A stretch of 64,000 nucleotides of DNA from Microbacterium allomyrinae (GTDB lineage: Bacteria > Actinomycetota > Actinomycetes > Actinomycetales > Microbacteriaceae): contig NZ_JAGTTN010000002.1 of NCBI RefSeq assembly GCF_020682705.1, forward strand, positions 434,001-498,000, written 5' to 3'. Below are positions 44,041 through 53,164 of this stretch, piece by piece; the stretch's first letter is position 1, and each line of letters opens with the position of its first letter. Made by a program: the position numbers and the translations under genes. Under the pieces are notes generated by a model that searched no databases, was not told the origin of the DNA, and saw nothing but the letters and a program-made list of their open reading frames with translations.

Positions 44041-44691
44041 TCAGGCAGGCGTCGTATACAGGGGCGAGATCGCCCGCAGATATCGGGTGAACAGCTCCCG
44101 TCGGCGTCGGCGGGTCAGAGCGGGTACCAGGCGGTACAGGAACGACTGCGGCGCGTCGAAGGCTCGCACGGTGAACCACACCTCGTCATTGTCATGCCAG
44201 TCGAGCATGAACGACTCTTCCCCGCTCACGACCGAATCGCTGACGGTTCCGAGGGCGAACCCCACGCGCCGCGGCTCCTCGACGGCGAAGATCACGCGCA
44301 GCTCGGCATCCGCCCGCATGCCGCTCACGCGACCGTCCACGCGGATCGTGGTTCCCGCGCCCACATAGGGCGTCCCGTCGCTGTCGTAGCGCAGATCGGT
44401 GTCGGACCGGCTCGGGGCGATCGCATTGCCCTCGGCGTCGAAGCTGACGCCCGAGTACATCGGTCCAGACGCGGGGCGCACATCCTTGAGCGTGAGGCCC
44501 GCACCGCGCTGCGCGGTCCATGACATGAGGGCCTCGCCGGCCGCCTGGAAGCGTGCTTCGCCGCTGCCGATGCGCCACGACTCCTCGGCCGGGATGCTCC
44601 GCTCCGGCGGAAAGTGCATCAGGTCGGGTGCTTGCGTCGCACCGACCGCGGCGTAGTCGACGGTGTCGTCCCGGAAGTTTCCTCGACGCAT
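44041..44691 (-). CDS. DUF1990 family protein
   Basis: A 216-residue soluble protein of the DUF1990 family. Recognisable parts are the start FRDDTVDYAAVGAT, GAGTTIRVDGRV near residue 115 and the end TRRRRRELFTRYLRAI. The function is unknown. Its -10 box (TAGGCT) overlaps the lepA stop codon, and the gene ends 7 bases before hemW starts, so hemW is probably read from this promoter too. Confidence 0.82.
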   Translation of the reverse strand: MRRGNFRDDTVDYAAVGATQAPDLMHFPPERSIPAEESWRIGSGEARFQAAGEALMSWTAQRGAGLTLKDVRPASGPMYSGVSFDAEGNAIAPSRSDTDLRYDSDGTPYVGAGTTIRVDGRVSGMRADAELRVIFAVEEPRRVGFALGTVSDSVVSGEESFMLDWHDNDEVWFTVRAFDAPQSFLYRLVPALTRRRRRELFTRYLRAISPLYTTPA

Positions 44692-44698
44692 GACGACC

Positions 44699-44704
44699 AG
44701 CCTA
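44699..44704 (-). promoter_or_regulatory. leaderless -10 box of DUF1990-hemW
   Basis: TAGGCT on the minus strand lies seven bases before the ATG at 44691; its TAG is the lepA stop codon. Confidence 0.45.
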
Positions 44705-46555
44705 CTTGGCGTCCTTCTTCTCGACGTCGCCCGACAGCGCGGCGATGAACGCCTCCTGGGGGACCTCCACGCGACCGACCATCTTCATGCGCTTCTTGCC
44801 CTCCTTCTGCTTCTCGAGCAGCTTGCGCTTGCGGCTGATGTCGCCGCCGTAGCACTTCGCGAGAACGTCCTTGCGCATAGCGCGAATCGACTCGCGTGCG
44901 ATGATGCGCGCGCCGATCGCGGCTTGGATGGGCACCTCGAACTGCTGACGCGGAATGAGCTTCTTGAGACGCTCGGTCATGAGCACGCCGTACGCATAGG
45001 CCTTGTCGCGGTGCACGATGGCGCTGAACGCATCGACCGGTTCGCCCTGCAGCAGGATGTCGACCTTGACCAGATCGGCTTCCTGATCGCCACTGGGCTC
45101 GTAGTCGAGCGAGGCGTATCCCGCCGTCTTCGACTTCAGGTGGTCGAAGAAGTCGAACACGATCTCGCCGAGCGGCATGCTGTAACGGATCTCGACACGG
45201 TCCTCACCGAGATACTCCATGCCGAGCAGGGTGCCGCGACGCGACTGGCACAGCTCCATGATCGTGCCGACATAGTCCTTGGGCGCGAGGATCGCGGCCT
45301 TGACCATCGGCTCGGTCACACTGGCGATCTTCGTGCCGGAGGGGAACTCGCTCGGGTTCGTGACGGTGAACGACTTCTTGTCGTCGGTCAGAACCTCGTA
45401 CGTCACCGACGGAGCGGTGGAGATGAGGTCGAGACCGAACTCGCGCTCGAGACGCTCGGTGACGATCTCGAGGTGCAGGAGACCCAGGAATCCGCAACGG
45501 AACCCGAACCCGAGCGCGACCGAGGTCTCGGGCTCGTAGTTCAGCGAGGCATCCGACAGCTTCAGCTTGTCGAGTGCTTCACGCAGAACCGGGTAGTCGC
45601 TACCGTCGATCGGGTAGAGGCCCGAGAAGACCATCGGCTTGGGGTCGGTGTAGCCGGGCAGCGCAGCTTTGGAGGGCTTCGCCGCGCTGGTGACGGTGTC
45701 GCCGACCTTGGACTGGCGGACGTCCTTCACACCCGTGATCAGGTAGCCGACCTCGCCCACGCCGAGACCCTTGGTGGGGGTCGGCTCGGGCGAGGAGACG
45801 CCGATCTCGAGAAGCTCGTGCACCGCGCGGGTCGACATCATCTGGATGCGTTCGCGCGGATTGAGGGAACCGTCGATCATGCGGACGTAGGTGATCACGC
45901 CGCGGTACGAGTCGTAGACCGAGTCGAAGATCATCGCCCGGGTCGGAGCGTCCGGATCGCCCTTCGGCGCGGGGATCTGCGCGACGACATGGTCGAGCAG
46001 CTCCTCGACGCCCATGCCGGTCTTGCCGCTGACCCGCAGTACGTCCTCGGGCTTTCCGCCGATCAGTCCGGCCAGCTCTTTCGCGTACTTCTCGGGGTCC
46101 GCCGCCGGCAGGTCGATCTTGTTCAGCACGGGGATGATCTGGAGGTCGTTCTCGAGCGCGAGGTAGAGGTTCGCGAGCGTCTGCGCTTCGATTCCCTGCG
46201 CGGCGTCGACGAGAAGGATCGCGCCCTCGCAGGCGGCGAGCGACCGGCTCACCTCGTAGGTGAAGTCCACGTGGCCGGGCGTGTCGATCATATTGAGCGT
46301 GAACGTGCCCTCGGCCGTGGCCCACGGCATCCGCACCGCCTGGCTCTTGATCGTGATGCCGCGCTCGCGCTCGATGTCCATGCGGTCGAGGTACTGCGCG
46401 CGCATGTCGCGGTCGGAGACGACGCCGGTGATCTGCAGCATGCGATCGGCCAGTGTCGACTTGCCGTGGTCGATGTGGGCGATGATGCAGAAGTTGCGGA
46501 TCAGCTCGGGCGGAGTCGCGGACGGCTCGAGAGGCTTCAGGGCGCGGGGTGACAT
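44702..46555 (-). CDS. lepA: elongation factor 4
   Basis: A 617-residue ribosome-bound GTPase that back-translocates or helps assemble ribosomes under stress. G1 is [10 protein letters not shown] near residue 26, G3 is DTPGHVDF and G4 is NKIDLP. The EF4-specific C-terminal domain is present, with [29 protein letters not shown] folded against tRNA. The N-terminus is about 20 residues longer than in E. coli. A TAGAAT -10 box lies nine bases before the ATG. Confidence 0.96.
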   Translation of the reverse strand: MSPRALKPLEPSATPPELIRNFCIIAHIDHGKSTLADRMLQITGVVSDRDMRAQYLDRMDIERERGITIKSQAVRMPWATAEGTFTLNMIDTPGHVDFTYEVSRSLAACEGAILLVDAAQGIEAQTLANLYLALENDLQIIPVLNKIDLPAADPEKYAKELAGLIGGKPEDVLRVSGKTGMGVEELLDHVVAQIPAPKGDPDAPTRAMIFDSVYDSYRGVITYVRMIDGSLNPRERIQMMSTRAVHELLEIGVSSPEPTPTKGLGVGEVGYLITGVKDVRQSKVGDTVTSAAKPSKAALPGYTDPKPMVFSGLYPIDGSDYPVLREALDKLKLSDASLNYEPETSVALGFGFRCGFLGLLHLEIVTERLEREFGLDLISTAPSVTYEVLTDDKKSFTVTNPSEFPSGTKIASVTEPMVKAAILAPKDYVGTIMELCQSRRGTLLGMEYLGEDRVEIRYSMPLGEIVFDFFDHLKSKTAGYASLDYEPSGDQEADLVKVDILLQGEPVDAFSAIVHRDKAYAYGVLMTERLKKLIPRQQFEVPIQAAIGARIIARESIRAMRKDVLAKCYGGDISRKRKLLEKQKEGKKRMKMVGRVEVPQEAFIAALSGDVEKKDAK

Positions 46556-46564
46556 ATCCCGACG

Positions 46565-46570
46565 ATTCTA
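46565..46570 (-). promoter_or_regulatory. -10 box of lepA
   Basis: TAGAAT on the minus strand lies nine bases before the ATG at 46555, giving an untranslated leader of only a few bases at most. Confidence 0.4.
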
Positions 46571-46607
46571 CGGGTGACGGATGCCGTCATCCTGCGCGTC
46601 CGCCCGG

Positions 46608-47750
46608 TCACGCCGGTGCGGGGATGCGAGCGAGTCCTTCCAGGAGCTGATCGCGCTCGCTCGCGACGCACACCCGGATCCATCCTTCCCCCGACGCGCC
46701 GAAGGCGGTGCCGGGCGCGACGGCGACGCCGGACTCGTCGAGGAACCGTTCGCACCAGGCCATGACGTCGCCGCCCGAGACGTGCGCGACGTCGATCCAG
46801 AGGTAGAACGCACCGGTCGGAGTCAGGTAGCGCAGGCCGCGGTCGTCGAGGGCAGCAGTCGCGGCGGAGAGGTTGTCGCGGTAGTGCGCGGCCGCACGCA
46901 AGACATCGCGCTGGTCTCCCTCGAGTGCGACCAGAGCAGCGCGCTGGGCGGGCTCGTCGACGCAGCTCACGACCGCCTCCTGAACTCGCAGCATGGTCTG
47001 GCGCCATCCCGGCGGGGTCACGAGCCACCCGACGCGCGCACCCGTCATGGAATGGGTCTTCGACATCGAGAACACCGACAGCACCCGCCCATCGTCGTCC
47101 AGCGTCGCGGGGCTCACGTGCGGTTCGCCCCAGGTGAATCGCTCGTACACCTCGTCGCTGATGATCCACAGATCGTGGCGCCGTGCGAGATCGACGAGCG
47201 CCTCGAGCGTCGGGCGGTCGAACGTCGATCCGAGCGGATTCGACGGCGTGTTGACGATGATCGCGCGGGTGCGCGGTGTGATGAGGGATTCGAGTTCGGC
47301 GAGGTCGGGCTGGAACGACCGCTCGGGCCGCAGCGGATAAGGGACGGGTTCGGCCTGCAGAAGGCGCGCGTTCATCGTGAACGTGGTGTAGCCGGGATCG
47401 GGCACCAGCACCTCGTCGCCGCGCGACAGGGTCAGCGACATCGCCAGATAGAGGGCCTGCGTCGCCCCCACGGTGACCCACACCTGCTCCACGTCGACGG
47501 TGAGACCGTTCTCGCGGGCGAGCTTGTCGACGATCGCTTCGCGAAGAGCGGGGATTCCGCCGTTCGGGGTATAGCGGATCGCACCCTGTCGCCAGGCCTC
47601 GGCGGCGGCATCCCGGATCCGCTCCCCCGCCACCTCGCCCGGCTCGCCGACCGCGAGGATGATCGTGCCGGGACGGCGCAAGGCCATCTCGAGGATGTGA
47701 CGCACTCCCGAACCGGGCATGCGCGCGACGTGGGGGGCGATCTCGGGCAT
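46608..47750 (-). CDS. class I/II pyridoxal-phosphate aminotransferase
   Basis: A 380-residue fold-type I enzyme. The PLP-binding lysine is Lys231 in SMSKTHSMTGARVGW. The N-side has VGEPGE and RYTPNGGIPALREAI, and NTPSNPLGSTF supplies the conserved Asn. The C-terminal Arg in WIRVCVASERDQL should bind the substrate carboxylate. It resembles aspartate/aromatic transaminases; the amino-acid substrate is not clear. A TAGCAT -10 box six bases before the ATG implies a leaderless transcript, divergent from the hydrolase gene. Confidence 0.85.
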   Translation of the reverse strand: MPEIAPHVARMPGSGVRHILEMALRRPGTIILAVGEPGEVAGERIRDAAAEAWRQGAIRYTPNGGIPALREAIVDKLARENGLTVDVEQVWVTVGATQALYLAMSLTLSRGDEVLVPDPGYTTFTMNARLLQAEPVPYPLRPERSFQPDLAELESLITPRTRAIIVNTPSNPLGSTFDRPTLEALVDLARRHDLWIISDEVYERFTWGEPHVSPATLDDDGRVLSVFSMSKTHSMTGARVGWLVTPPGWRQTMLRVQEAVVSCVDEPAQRAALVALEGDQRDVLRAAAHYRDNLSAATAALDDRGLRYLTPTGAFYLWIDVAHVSGGDVMAWCERFLDESGVAVAPGTAFGASGEGWIRVCVASERDQLLEGLARIPAPA

Positions 47751-47756
47751 GCCGCC

Positions 47757-47762
47757 ATGCTA
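47757..47762 (-). promoter_or_regulatory. leaderless -10 box of aminotransferase gene
   Basis: TAGCAT on the minus strand lies exactly six bases before the ATG at 47750. Confidence 0.45.
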
Positions 47763-47778
47763 AGCGGGCCGACGTCGC

Positions 47779-47784
47779 TAGCCT
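47779..47784 (+). promoter_or_regulatory. leaderless -10 box of hydrolase gene
   Basis: TAGCCT lies seven bases before the ATG at 47792; the spacer includes GGAG, but it is too close to the ATG to act as a normal ribosome-binding site. Confidence 0.4.
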
Positions 47785-47791
47785 GGAGCCC

Positions 47792-48535
47792 ATGACGGTC
47801 CAGGTCGTGCTCGTGCACGGCATCCGGACGTCCGCGACGATGTGGCGCTCTCAGGTCGCCTACCTGGGCGAGCGGGGCAATCCCGTGCTCGCCGTCGATC
47901 TTCCCGGCCACGGCTCGCGAATGGCTGAGGAGTACTCCCTCGATGGTGCCTTCTCGACGATCGACGATGCGGTGCAGGATGCCGCGACGCGTGGCCCTGT
48001 GCTCCTGGTGGGGCATTCGATGGGCGGCCTCGTCTCGATCGACTATGTCGGGCGCGAAGTTCCGCCCCCGGTCGACGGGTTCATCGCCGCTTCGTGCACG
48101 GCGATCCCCCGAGGGGTCGGTCTGGCGACGTACCGCGCTCTTGCGCGGGGCTTCGACGCCCTTCCCGATCGCGGCATGTGGCTCACCGACCGGATGCTGG
48201 ACCGCACGCTCCCCGCCGAGACGCGCGCGGACTTCGGAGCCGGCGGCTATGCCTTCGATACCCAGGACCTCGCGCTGCGAAGCCTCTCGGTGCTCGATCT
48301 TCTGGCGGCGCTGCGACGCATCCACGTGCCGCTGTGGTTCATCAACGGCCAGTTCGATCAGCTCCGGGCGAACGAGCGGCTGTTCCTGACCGTGGCGCAG
48401 GATGCCGAGCTCATCGTCGTGCCGCGGACGAGCCATCTCGTCACGGCGATGCGTCCGGGCGTGTTCAACGCGCTCCTGAATGTCGCGATCACCGCCCTGG
48501 AAGCCCGGCAGTCTCAGCAACCGCGAGAGACCTGA
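47792..48535 (+). CDS. alpha/beta-fold hydrolase
   Basis: A 247-residue soluble hydrolase. The oxyanion loop is VLVHGIRTSATMW near residue 6, the nucleophile elbow GHSMGG has Ser76, the Asp is in INGQFDQLR and the His in RTSHLVTAMRPG. The fold resembles esterases and lactonases; the substrate is unknown. The -10 box of rpsT overlaps its last codons. It is divergent from the aminotransferase gene with 41 bases between them. Confidence 0.85.
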   Translation: MTVQVVLVHGIRTSATMWRSQVAYLGERGNPVLAVDLPGHGSRMAEEYSLDGAFSTIDDAVQDAATRGPVLLVGHSMGGLVSIDYVGREVPPPVDGFIAASCTAIPRGVGLATYRALARGFDALPDRGMWLTDRMLDRTLPAETRADFGAGGYAFDTQDLALRSLSVLDLLAALRRIHVPLWFINGQFDQLRANERLFLTVAQDAELIVVPRTSHLVTAMRPGVFNALLNVAITALEARQSQQPRET

Positions 48536-48541
48536 TAGAAT
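48536..48541 (+). promoter_or_regulatory. -10 box of rpsT
   Basis: TAGAAT begins on the last base of the hydrolase stop region and gives an rpsT leader of about 100 bases, long enough for regulation of the kind S20 is known for. Confidence 0.4.
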
Positions 48542-48649
48542 CCTTGTTTGGCTTGCGTGTGGGTTCTTCCCTCACGACCGCCGCGAGGCGCCCTCTCTCG
48601 CCGAACGGCATCTTCAAACCGATCACTCCGAACGAAAGAACGTCGACAC

Positions 48650-48910
48650 GTGGCGAATATCAAGTCGCAGATCAAGCGCAACAAGACCAACGAGAAGGCG
48701 CACGAGCGCAACAAGGCCGTCAAGAGCGAGCTGAAGACCGAGGTGCGTCGCACCCGCGAGGCCGTCGCCACCGGCGACAAGGCTGCTGCGGAGAAGGCTC
48801 TCGCCAAGGCGACCAAGAAGCTCGACAAGGCCGTGAGCAAGGGCGTCATCCACCAGAACCAGGCGGCGAACCGCAAGTCGGCCATCGCCAAGCAGGTCGC
48901 TGCGCTCTGA
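48650..48910 (+). CDS. rpsT: 30S ribosomal protein S20
   Basis: An 86-residue, lysine- and alanine-rich protein that binds the base of the 16S rRNA body. The start [20 protein letters not shown], then [19 protein letters not shown] at the end, is diagnostic. The start is the GTG at 48650 with a GAAAG ribosome-binding site; longer readings into the leader are not coding. S20 often represses its own translation, so the GTG start and the leader may matter. Confidence 0.96.
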   Translation: MANIKSQIKRNKTNEKAHERNKAVKSELKTEVRRTREAVATGDKAAAEKALAKATKKLDKAVSKGVIHQNQAANRKSAIAKQVAAL

Positions 48911-48926
48911 CGCATCGTCTTCCAGA

Positions 48927-48957
48927 AAGAGCCCGCCCCGTCTCGGGGCGGGCTCTT
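48927..48957. terminator. terminator of rpsT (and holA)
   Basis: AAGAGCCCGCCCC and its complement form a 13-base-pair stem with a five-base loop, followed by TCT. It sits between convergent rpsT and holA. Confidence 0.82.
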
Positions 48958-48973
48958 CTGCGTGTGGGGCGTG

Positions 48974-50011
48974 TCAGGAGCCGTAGGGTGCACGCGTCGC
49001 GATGACGGTGATCATGCGCTCGAGCGCGAACACCGCGTCCCGCGAGCCGCCCTTGACCTCGGCGTCCGCCCGCGCCGTCGCCTGGATCGCCATGCCGAGG
49101 CTCGTCTCGTTCCACCCCGTGAGGTCGCGACGAGCCCGATCGACCTGCCAATCCTTCATGCCCAGCCGCGATGCCAGCGCGGCGGACGGCTCGCGGTTTC
49201 CCGCGACCCGCGCCATCGTGCGCAGCTTCATGGCGAACGCGGCGACCAGCGGAACGGGGTCTGCACCGGAGGCGAGCGCGTGGCGCAGTGAGATGAGAGC
49301 CTCGCCGTAGCGACCGGCGATGGCTGTGTCTGCCACAGCGAAGGCGGATGTCTCGACGCGGCCGCCGTAATAGCGCTCGACGACCTGCTCGGTGATGTCG
49401 CCCGGCACGTCGGCGATGAGCTGCTGGCACGCGGCGGCGAGCTCGGTGAGGTCGTCGGCGAAGGCCGAGACCAGCGAGCGCAGCGCGGGTGGCGCGATGC
49501 GCTTCTTCGCGGCCTGGAACTCGCCGGCGGCGAAGTCGAAGCGGTCGGAGTCGCGTTTGACCGCCGGGCAGGCGATCTCGACGCCGGAGCCCTGTCCGGC
49601 ACGGATGGCGTCGAGGAGCTTCTTGCCGCGCACGCTCGCCCCGGTATGGCGCAGGACGACCGTCGCGCCGTCCTGTGGGGCGGAGAGATAGGCGACGGCC
49701 TCGGAGAGGAACGCGTCGGAGCACTTCTCGACACCGCTGACGCGGATCAGCCGCGGTTCGCCGAAAAGCGAGGGCGAGGTGAGCGTGAGCAGCGACCCGG
49801 ACGAGTAGTCGTCGGCGCGCAGGTCCGACACCTCGAGCGTCGGGTCCTCGGCGCGCAGGTACTCCCGGATGCCCGCGATCGCGCGTTCGGCGCAGACTTC
49901 TTCGGGACCCGACACCAGGACGACCGGAGCGGGCTGCGGTGAGCGCCATGAGAGCTGCGGGATCGCGCTGCGCGCGCTCTTGGCGGGGGCGCGTCGCGCG
50001 GGAGATGCCAT
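48974..50011 (-). CDS. holA: DNA polymerase III subunit delta
   Basis: A 345-residue clamp-loader subunit that opens the sliding clamp. It has the HolA pattern: VVLVSGPEEVCAERAIAGI near the start in place of a working P-loop, DLRADDYSSGSLLTLTSPSLFGEPRLIRV, and a three-helix C-terminal collar domain. It lies 27 bases after comEC on the same strand, the common bacterial order. Confidence 0.92.
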   Translation of the reverse strand: MASPARRAPAKSARSAIPQLSWRSPQPAPVVLVSGPEEVCAERAIAGIREYLRAEDPTLEVSDLRADDYSSGSLLTLTSPSLFGEPRLIRVSGVEKCSDAFLSEAVAYLSAPQDGATVVLRHTGASVRGKKLLDAIRAGQGSGVEIACPAVKRDSDRFDFAAGEFQAAKKRIAPPALRSLVSAFADDLTELAAACQQLIADVPGDITEQVVERYYGGRVETSAFAVADTAIAGRYGEALISLRHALASGADPVPLVAAFAMKLRTMARVAGNREPSAALASRLGMKDWQVDRARRDLTGWNETSLGMAIQATARADAEVKGGSRDAVFALERMITVIATRAPYGS

Positions 50012-50038
50012 TGCTCCAGCCTACCGAGCCCCTCGGAC

Positions 50039-52450
50039 TCAGCGCCCGCGCTCGCGCCACAGCGACAGGGTCGCACCGCTCTGCCATAGGGCGACCAGGC
50101 CGTCTGTGTCGGTGCGCGCGATCCGCGAGCCGGTTGCGGCGAGCACCTCGAGAATCTCGTCCCTCGGATGTCCGTAGTCATTGTCGGCGCCGACGGTGAT
50201 CAGGGCTGTCGCGGGGTCGGCCGCCACGTACAGCGCCGGCTCCTGGTCCGCGCTCCCGTGGTGTGCGACCTTGACGATCGCATAGGGCGGAGCGAGTGCC
50301 CCGGACGCCTCGATCGCGCGCTGCGGCGAGGCGGATAGGTCGCCGAGCATCAGCAGAGGCGGAATCCCGCCGCCTCGCACGTCGAGCACGACGCTGGCGT
50401 CATTGCCCGCGGGGAAGGCGCGGCTCTCGGCGATAGGCCACAGCACGCGCCAGCGCGCGTCGCCGAGAGCGCCGGTCAGACCCGCCGACGCCGCGACCGC
50501 ACGCGCACCACCCGCGGTGAGCCGGTCGATCAGCGCCTCACCCTCGGGGTCGGGAGGTCCGTGCAGCACGGTGTCCACGTGTCCCATCACCGCTTCGACT
50601 CCTCCGACGTGATCGAGATCGAAATGCGTGAGCACCAGCAGGTCGACGCTCTGGATTCCGGTGCGGGCGAGGCAGGCGCTCAGACGCTCGGGCTCGGGAC
50701 CCGTGTCGATCAGGGCCACCGCGTCCGCGGAGCGCAACAGCACCGCATCGCCCTGACCGACGTCACACGCGAGGACGGTCCAGGCATCCGGCACCGTCCA
50801 TCGCCCGGCGATCGAGGCGAGCGCACCGGTGCCCAGCGAGACTCCCGCGATCACGCCGACAAGTACGCCGGAGATGGCACGAACCACGCGTCTGCGGCGG
50901 TCCGCTGTGCGCGCGACGGCGATCAGCACGCCGATCGCCGCCCCCAGCACAGCCAGAGCGGCGGCCCCCGGCCAGCCCTCGATCCACGGCAGCAGGTCGG
51001 CCGGCAGCGTGGAGACCGTGGTGGCGGTCGCGGCGATCCATGAGGCGGGAACCCAGGCGATCGCAGCGAGTCCCGACTGCAGCCAGGGGACGGGGGCCGC
51101 CAGACAAGCGGCGAGACCCAGGACCGTCGCCGCCGGTGCCGCCGGCCCCGCGAGCAGATTCGCGAGCACACCGTACACCGGAATCTGCGGTGCGATCAGG
51201 ATGAGCAGCGGACCACACGCCAGCTGCGCGGCGAGCGGCACCGCCAGTGCGAGCGCGAGGGCCCTCGGCATCACCCGCGACAGTCCTGCCGCGAGCGGCC
51301 GCGTCAGCAGCAGCAGCGAACCGGTCGCCGCCGCGGAGAGCGCGAATCCGAGGGATGCCGCCAGCCAGGGGTCGGCGATCAGCAGCACCGCGACCGCGAG
51401 AGACAGCGTCGCCATGCCTGCTCCCTCTCTTCCCAGAAGCAGGGCCGTCATCGCGATCGCGGCCATGGCGCCGGCTCGCACGACACTCGGCTCGGGGGTG
51501 ACGAGGGCGACGAATCCCACGAGGACGGCGAGACCCGCGCCGACGCGCACTCCTCGTGGCGCGCCGATCGCAGCGGCGACGGCGAACGCGATCCCGACGA
51601 CCAGCGCGCAGTTCGCGCCCGACACCGCAGTCAGGTGCGACAGCGAGGACTCCTTCATGGCGGCATCCAGCGCGGGCGTCACCGCCGAGGTGTCGCCGAC
51701 CGCCAGACCCGGAACGAGCCCCGCACCGACGCCCGGAAGACCCTCGACCGCATCGACGAGGCCCTGCCGGAGCCCCGCTGTCGCGGCGGCGATCCCCGTC
51801 GGCCCGCGGAGCACGTCGACGCCGCGGGATGCCGACAGCACGATCACCGCGCGCTCCCCCGCGCGCCCCGGCTGCGCAGTGCCGCGTGCGACGACCCGGG
51901 CTCCGACGTCGAGCTGCTCGGTGCCGGCCACCTCGCCCGGCTCGACCCTCACGACGACCTCCACCCGCGTGTCGGTCGAGTGAACACCGGTCGTGAGTCG
52001 TGTCGCCACAGCGTCGAACGCCAGCGCTCCGTCGGCCCGCCGCTCCACCTTGCCCACCACCTCGGCCCGTACCTCGATCGCTCGCCCGCCCTCGAGCGCG
52101 AGCGATCTGGCGACCGAGCGCGCCGGTTGAGCGAGCGCGACGTGCGTCGCCGCAGCGGCCGAGGCCGCCACCGCCAGGACGAGGATCACGAGTAGTCGGG
52201 CCAGGCGATCGACCGCCGGTTGCGGGCACGCGGTGAGAGGCTCCCTACGACGCGCCGTCGGTGCGCGACGTGGCCGTGGGGACCGGCGGATGCGCCACAC
52301 GACGATCGCTGCGGTGGTGAGCGCCGTCGCCCAGAGGACCAGGGCCAGGCCCGCAGCTGCAGCCGGTAAGAGGATCGCGGCGGCGGCGGTTGCCCACGTC
52401 GCCGCAGCCACCGGGACGAGCCGGAGCGTCGCCTCACGCGATGCGTTCAT
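50039..52450 (-). CDS. comEC: ComEC/Rec2-family DNA uptake channel
   Basis: An 803-residue membrane protein. The N-terminus has several helices and a DUF4131-like soluble domain (about 70-215). The competence domain with about nine helices follows (about 230-530). A C-terminal metallo-beta-lactamase-like domain starts at ACDVGQGDAVLL and has the metal site THFDLDHVGG near residue 605. In transformable bacteria it carries single-stranded DNA across the membrane. Only comEA is nearby; pilus genes are absent from the window, so competence is not demonstrated. The start overlaps the comEA stop (ATGA). Confidence 0.9.
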   Translation of the reverse strand: MNASREATLRLVPVAAATWATAAAAILLPAAAAGLALVLWATALTTAAIVVWRIRRSPRPRRAPTARRREPLTACPQPAVDRLARLLVILVLAVAASAAAATHVALAQPARSVARSLALEGGRAIEVRAEVVGKVERRADGALAFDAVATRLTTGVHSTDTRVEVVVRVEPGEVAGTEQLDVGARVVARGTAQPGRAGERAVIVLSASRGVDVLRGPTGIAAATAGLRQGLVDAVEGLPGVGAGLVPGLAVGDTSAVTPALDAAMKESSLSHLTAVSGANCALVVGIAFAVAAAIGAPRGVRVGAGLAVLVGFVALVTPEPSVVRAGAMAAIAMTALLLGREGAGMATLSLAVAVLLIADPWLAASLGFALSAAATGSLLLLTRPLAAGLSRVMPRALALALAVPLAAQLACGPLLILIAPQIPVYGVLANLLAGPAAPAATVLGLAACLAAPVPWLQSGLAAIAWVPASWIAATATTVSTLPADLLPWIEGWPGAAALAVLGAAIGVLIAVARTADRRRRVVRAISGVLVGVIAGVSLGTGALASIAGRWTVPDAWTVLACDVGQGDAVLLRSADAVALIDTGPEPERLSACLARTGIQSVDLLVLTHFDLDHVGGVEAVMGHVDTVLHGPPDPEGEALIDRLTAGGARAVAASAGLTGALGDARWRVLWPIAESRAFPAGNDASVVLDVRGGGIPPLLMLGDLSASPQRAIEASGALAPPYAIVKVAHHGSADQEPALYVAADPATALITVGADNDYGHPRDEILEVLAATGSRIARTDTDGLVALWQSGATLSLWRERGR

Positions 52451-53046
52451 ACCGTGACGAGGTCGCGCAGGCCCTCGAGCATCTTGTCGCCGATGCCGGG
52501 GACGGCCAGCAGATCTTCGACACTCGTGAAGCGCCCGTTCTCGTCGCGCCAGGCGATGATGCGCTCGGCCATGGCCGGGCCGATGCGGGGCAGCGTCTCG
52601 AGCCGGGTCGTGTCGGCCGTGTTGAGGTCGACGAGACCTCCGCTGTCGTCGATGGCCGGGCCCGACAGCTCGGCGGGCCCGCCCGTCGACGGCACGTGCA
52701 GCTGCTCGCCGTCGTCGAGGCCTCGCGCAAGGTTGACTGCGGCGTCGTCGGCGCCTTCCGCGAATCCGCCGGCGGCGGCGACGGCATCCACGACCCTGGA
52801 CCCGGCCGGGAGCACATACAGCCCCGGTGCGGCGACGGCACCCGACACGTGCACGTACAGCTCGGTCGTCGCCGATGGGGTGCTGACGCCGTCCTCGTCG
52901 AACACGACCGAGTCGACGGGGGCCGTGGCGCCGCGCAAGATCCCGATGCCTACCGTGATCGCGAGCGCTGCGATGACGACCACCACGATGGCGCCCACGC
53001 CGAGCCGTCGCCGTGCGACGCCCGGGGGGTCGTCAGCAGCTGTCAC
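52447..53046 (-). CDS. comEA: ComEA-type DNA-binding competence protein
   Basis: A 199-residue membrane-anchored protein: one helix at about 15-38, a SLBB domain (YVHVSGAVAAPGLYVLPAGSR, about 62-115) and a C-terminal double helix-hairpin-helix (VDLNTADTTRLETLPRIGPAMAERI and VEDLLAVPGIGDKM) that binds double-stranded DNA. The start is GTG with a TAGCGT box six bases upstream. It is coupled to comEC by an ATGA overlap. Confidence 0.92.
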   Translation of the reverse strand: MTAADDPPGVARRRLGVGAIVVVVIAALAITVGIGILRGATAPVDSVVFDEDGVSTPSATTELYVHVSGAVAAPGLYVLPAGSRVVDAVAAAGGFAEGADDAAVNLARGLDDGEQLHVPSTGGPAELSGPAIDDSGGLVDLNTADTTRLETLPRIGPAMAERIIAWRDENGRFTSVEDLLAVPGIGDKMLEGLRDLVTV

Positions 53047-53052
53047 GTCTTG

Positions 53053-53058
53053 ACGCTA
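53053..53058 (-). promoter_or_regulatory. leaderless -10 box of comEA-comEC-holA
   Basis: TAGCGT on the minus strand lies exactly six bases before the GTG at 53046. Confidence 0.4.
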
Positions 53059-53164
53059 GGTGGCCGCGGTGGCGTGCGGGCGCTCTTCCGGCGCAGCTGT
53101 GGAGCGCCCCGCCGGAAGAGAGCCGGTGGAGGAACCTCGCCTGCACGCGGGCGAGCGGGCAGCC